The translations under genes were made by a program, and so were the position numbers. The notes beneath the pieces are model-generated. The model was not told where the DNA came from and did no database searches. It saw nothing but the letters and a program-made list of their open reading frames with translations. Below are positions 7,258 through 8,828 of a DNA stretch of 8,828 bases, piece after piece. Within the stretch, counting starts at the first letter, position 1. Each line of letters starts with the position of its first letter. The stretch comes from Candidatus Aerophobota bacterium (GTDB lineage Bacteria > Aerophobota > Aerophobia > Aerophobales > B3-G15): contig JACUUP010000059.1 of NCBI GenBank assembly GCA_014859225.1, positions 1 through 8,828 on the forward strand, in the 5' to 3' direction.

Positions 7258-7351
7258 ATCTACTAATTAAACTCTTAAATTCCTTTCTTTTATCCTTTGC
7301 AATATCTTCCTAAAATCAGCCCCGCCCCGGTTTTCCTACGATGGAAAAGAA

Positions 7352-7749
7352 TTAAAATATTTCATCATCGATAGCATCTTGAGGAACTAATTCGCCCCGG
7401 AATGCTTTAGCAAGGATTGATTGGGTCATTTTCTCACAATGTTCTTGTGTAAGCTTAGCTGCTCCTTCAATGACATCAGCACGAGTAAAAAGTTCTTCAA
7501 TTTTTTTTCAATATGTTTTTGTTCTAAAAATGGTGGCAATGGTATAGCTTCGGTTCTAATAAAATTTACTGGAACTCTGAATTGTCCTACTGTGCCCGAC
7601 ATATTTACTACAGCTTTATTTCGAAATGATTGCTGACGCATATAATGGTAAATGCATTCCGATATTATTCCACCCAATGGACGACAAACATGAAATTCTG
7701 AGGTTCGGAAGATTGGATTTTGGCCTCTGAACTTTCTAATAAAAGCCAA
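7352..7749 (-). pseudogene. hsdS: C-terminal remnant of type I restriction-modification specificity subunit HsdS, frameshifted
   Basis: HsdS recognises the DNA target for a type I restriction-modification complex. Only about 130 residues remain of a protein usually near 400-450. The first part (7749 to about 7500) reads TSEFHVCRP, YHYMRQQSFR, MSGTVGQFRVP and AIPLPPFLEQKHIEKK, matching the end of a target-recognition domain and the start of the following helix. At the A8 run (7501-7508 as T8 on the + strand) the frame shifts. Its own frame then gives an unrelated tail ending at 7426, whereas the alternative frame continues the family helix as EELFTRADVIEGAAKL and ends AKAFRGELVPQDAIDDEIF with TAA at 7352-7354. 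One added A would join the two parts. On the 5' side an in-frame TAA at 7756-7758 closes the frame just before the TTG at 7749, and no further HsdS sequence is visible, so the N-terminal two thirds are gone. Neither hsdM nor hsdR is in the window. Confidence 0.85.
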
Positions 7750-7843
7750 AAAGAATTATACCTTAAATAACGAGCTCGACTTTATTTTTCCCCCTTATAT
7801 ATTTTTGCATCTATTGTGTTATTGTAGTAGCTTTGAGGTATTT

Positions 7844-8828
7844 TTAAAAGTTATCAATAACAGAAGAATACAGATCTATTGTAAGGTTAATATATTCGTT
7901 GAAATTCTCTATTTGTCTTGAAAATTTGTAAGCGTTCTGTCCAATTCTTGATGCAGTATCTGGATGTCTAATTATATCCTCAATTATTCTCCTGAATTGT
8001 TTTATATTTTTGGGGTCTATTAGCAAAATATTTTCTCCATCCGTCAGATTTCCATAACTTTGCTTGTTGTAAAGTTCCTTACTAAGGATGAGACATTTTC
8101 CAACTGCCATTACTTCCCTTGGAAGAATGGGTGTATGATATTGGATAGGAAATTCTTTCTCGGGTACAACTATGCAGGTCGAAAGTTTGATTATGGAGGG
8201 TATTTTCCAGGGAGGAACAAAACCGAGAAAAATTGAGTGTTTTTCCAGATTTTTCTCTCGCACCAGATTTTGAAATTCACGTAATCCCCTCCCATTTGCC
8301 ACAAATAATAACAAAAAATCATTTTTTATTTGTTTCACTGCTTCTATGAGCTCGTAGAGCCCTTTAGTTTTCCAGTAGTAGTTGATCTTTCCAATATAGG
8401 TGATTATAGGAGACTTGGGGATTTCTCTATTGGTGTATTGAGAAAGAGGAAATGGAGAAACTTCCGGGTTAAAAGCTTTTGTGTCAACGCTCATTTTCTC
8501 ATCAAAGGCGATTTTCAATTCAGATATTCCCAGAGAGAGGAACATTTCTTTTAAAGGGGGTATAGTAATGATTTTATCTACCCTCTCAAAAATATTCTTA
8601 AAGAGGGTATTATAGGACGATGATGTGAGAAGTTTACCCATATCGCTTCCTGCATGGCGGAGGATTTGAGGTCTTCCAGTAATATTCTTGGCAATAAATG
8701 CGGCAATGCTATAAGGGAGAATGTAGTAGGAATCTATAAGTTGGATATTATATTTTTCTATAACTTCAATGGCGAGGTTAGCGATTCTTTCGGTATATGC
8801 TTTTGAAAAGGGAATATGCCAGGGGTTA
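7844..8828 (-). CDS. GT4-type (GT-B fold) glycosyltransferase, 5'-truncated by the window edge
   Basis: Predicted cytoplasmic or membrane-associated glycosyltransferase that moves a sugar from a nucleotide-sugar donor, probably in polysaccharide or glycan assembly. The frame is open to the right edge and shows 327 residues; the ATG at 8641 is internal. The 62 residues before it read like a GT4 acceptor domain (LIDSYYILPYSIAAFIAKNITGRP, then LRHAGSD). The donor domain starts near IITYIGKINYYWKTKGLYELIEAV and continues through LLLFVANGRG and IFLGFVPPWKIPSIIKLS. The ExxxxxxxE-like segment is around EFPIQYHTPILPREVMAVGKCLIL, which should contact the donor. The C-terminus has LTDGENILLIDP and a terminal helix. 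Donor and acceptor cannot be read from the sequence. The gene is on the same strand as hsdS and the peptidase but is separated from hsdS by 94 bases with no gene, so a shared operon is doubtful. Confidence 0.85.
   Translation of the reverse strand, partial: NPWHIPFSKAYTERIANLAIEVIEKYNIQLIDSYYILPYSIAAFIAKNITGRPQILRHAGSDMGKLLTSSSYNTLFKNIFERVDKIITIPPLKEMFLSLGISELKIAFDEKMSVDTKAFNPEVSPFPLSQYTNREIPKSPIITYIGKINYYWKTKGLYELIEAVKQIKNDFLLLFVANGRGLREFQNLVREKNLEKHSIFLGFVPPWKIPSIIKLSTCIVVPEKEFPIQYHTPILPREVMAVGKCLILSKELYNKQSYGNLTDGENILLIDPKNIKQFRRIIEDIIRHPDTASRIGQNAYKFSRQIENFNEYINLTIDLYSSVIDNF

Noticed and set aside
7267-7335. Short open frame on the - strand between hsdS and the peptidase (ADFRKILQRIKERNLRV)
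   Set aside because: It has no ATG or GTG start and no ribosome site, is about 22 codons long, and I do not recognise it.
7332-7348. Small hairpin TTTTCC-tacgat-GGAAAA next to a C-rich stretch, as a terminator after hsdS
   Set aside because: The stem has only six pairs and no T-run follows in either direction.
7421-7636. + strand 71-codon open frame across the hsdS remnant
   Set aside because: It is antisense to recognisable HsdS coding and resembles no known protein.
7755-7761. TATAAT on the - strand just upstream of the hsdS remnant, as a promoter
   Set aside because: No acceptable -35 hexamer lies 16-18 bases upstream, and the AT-rich background makes a chance TATAAT likely.
7750-7843. 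Gap between the glycosyltransferase and the hsdS remnant, searched for missing hsdS sequence, attachment sites or a small RNA
   Set aside because: Only an 8-bp palindrome CGAGCTCG (7771-7778) stands out; there is no direct repeat, structured element or HsdS-like coding in any - strand frame.
8639-8641. ATG as the start of the glycosyltransferase
   Set aside because: The frame stays open to the window edge and the upstream residues look like the GT4 acceptor domain (ILPYSIAAFIAKNITGRP, LRHAGSD), so this Met is internal.

Overview
The window is AT-rich bacterial DNA from an organism I cannot place to species. MurE carries the Asp-Asn-Pro-Arg motif of meso-diaminopimelate-adding enzymes, so the peptidoglycan is probably of the DAP type. 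The AT-rich composition, the divergent MraY and a GGGGACAGATTTATTT-type intergenic motif would fit an uncultivated Gram-negative-type lineage, but that placement is a guess.

Region 1 (1-6213, + strand) is part of a dcw (division and cell wall) cluster in the order murE-murF-mraY-murD-ftsW. The genes are tightly packed, with 4- and 23-nt overlaps or very short gaps. MurE and MurF complete the UDP-MurNAc-pentapeptide in the cytosol. MraY moves phospho-MurNAc-pentapeptide onto undecaprenyl phosphate to make lipid I. MurD adds D-Glu at an earlier step. FtsW polymerises lipid II at the septum. murE runs off the left edge. The MraY reading frame is intact, but its conserved MGDxGS motif reads MGGVGA, so the third active-site aspartate is absent. 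This is the most notable point in the window.

Region 2 (6206-6709, + strand) is a CYTH-domain (CyaB-like) protein that overlaps the end of ftsW by 8 nt. It sits where murG often follows ftsW. The run of + strand genes ends here, at an A/T-only inverted repeat enclosing GGGGACAG.

Region 3 (6748-8828, - strand) looks like accessory DNA. It holds a YgjP-like zinc metallopeptidase, then a C-terminal remnant of a type I restriction-modification specificity subunit (hsdS) with a frameshift in an A8 run, then a GT4-type glycosyltransferase whose 5' end lies beyond the right edge. The peptidase and hsdS remnant look like leftovers of a type I restriction-modification locus. I saw no tRNA, rRNA, CRISPR array or transposase gene, and no convincing evidence of a wholly new system.
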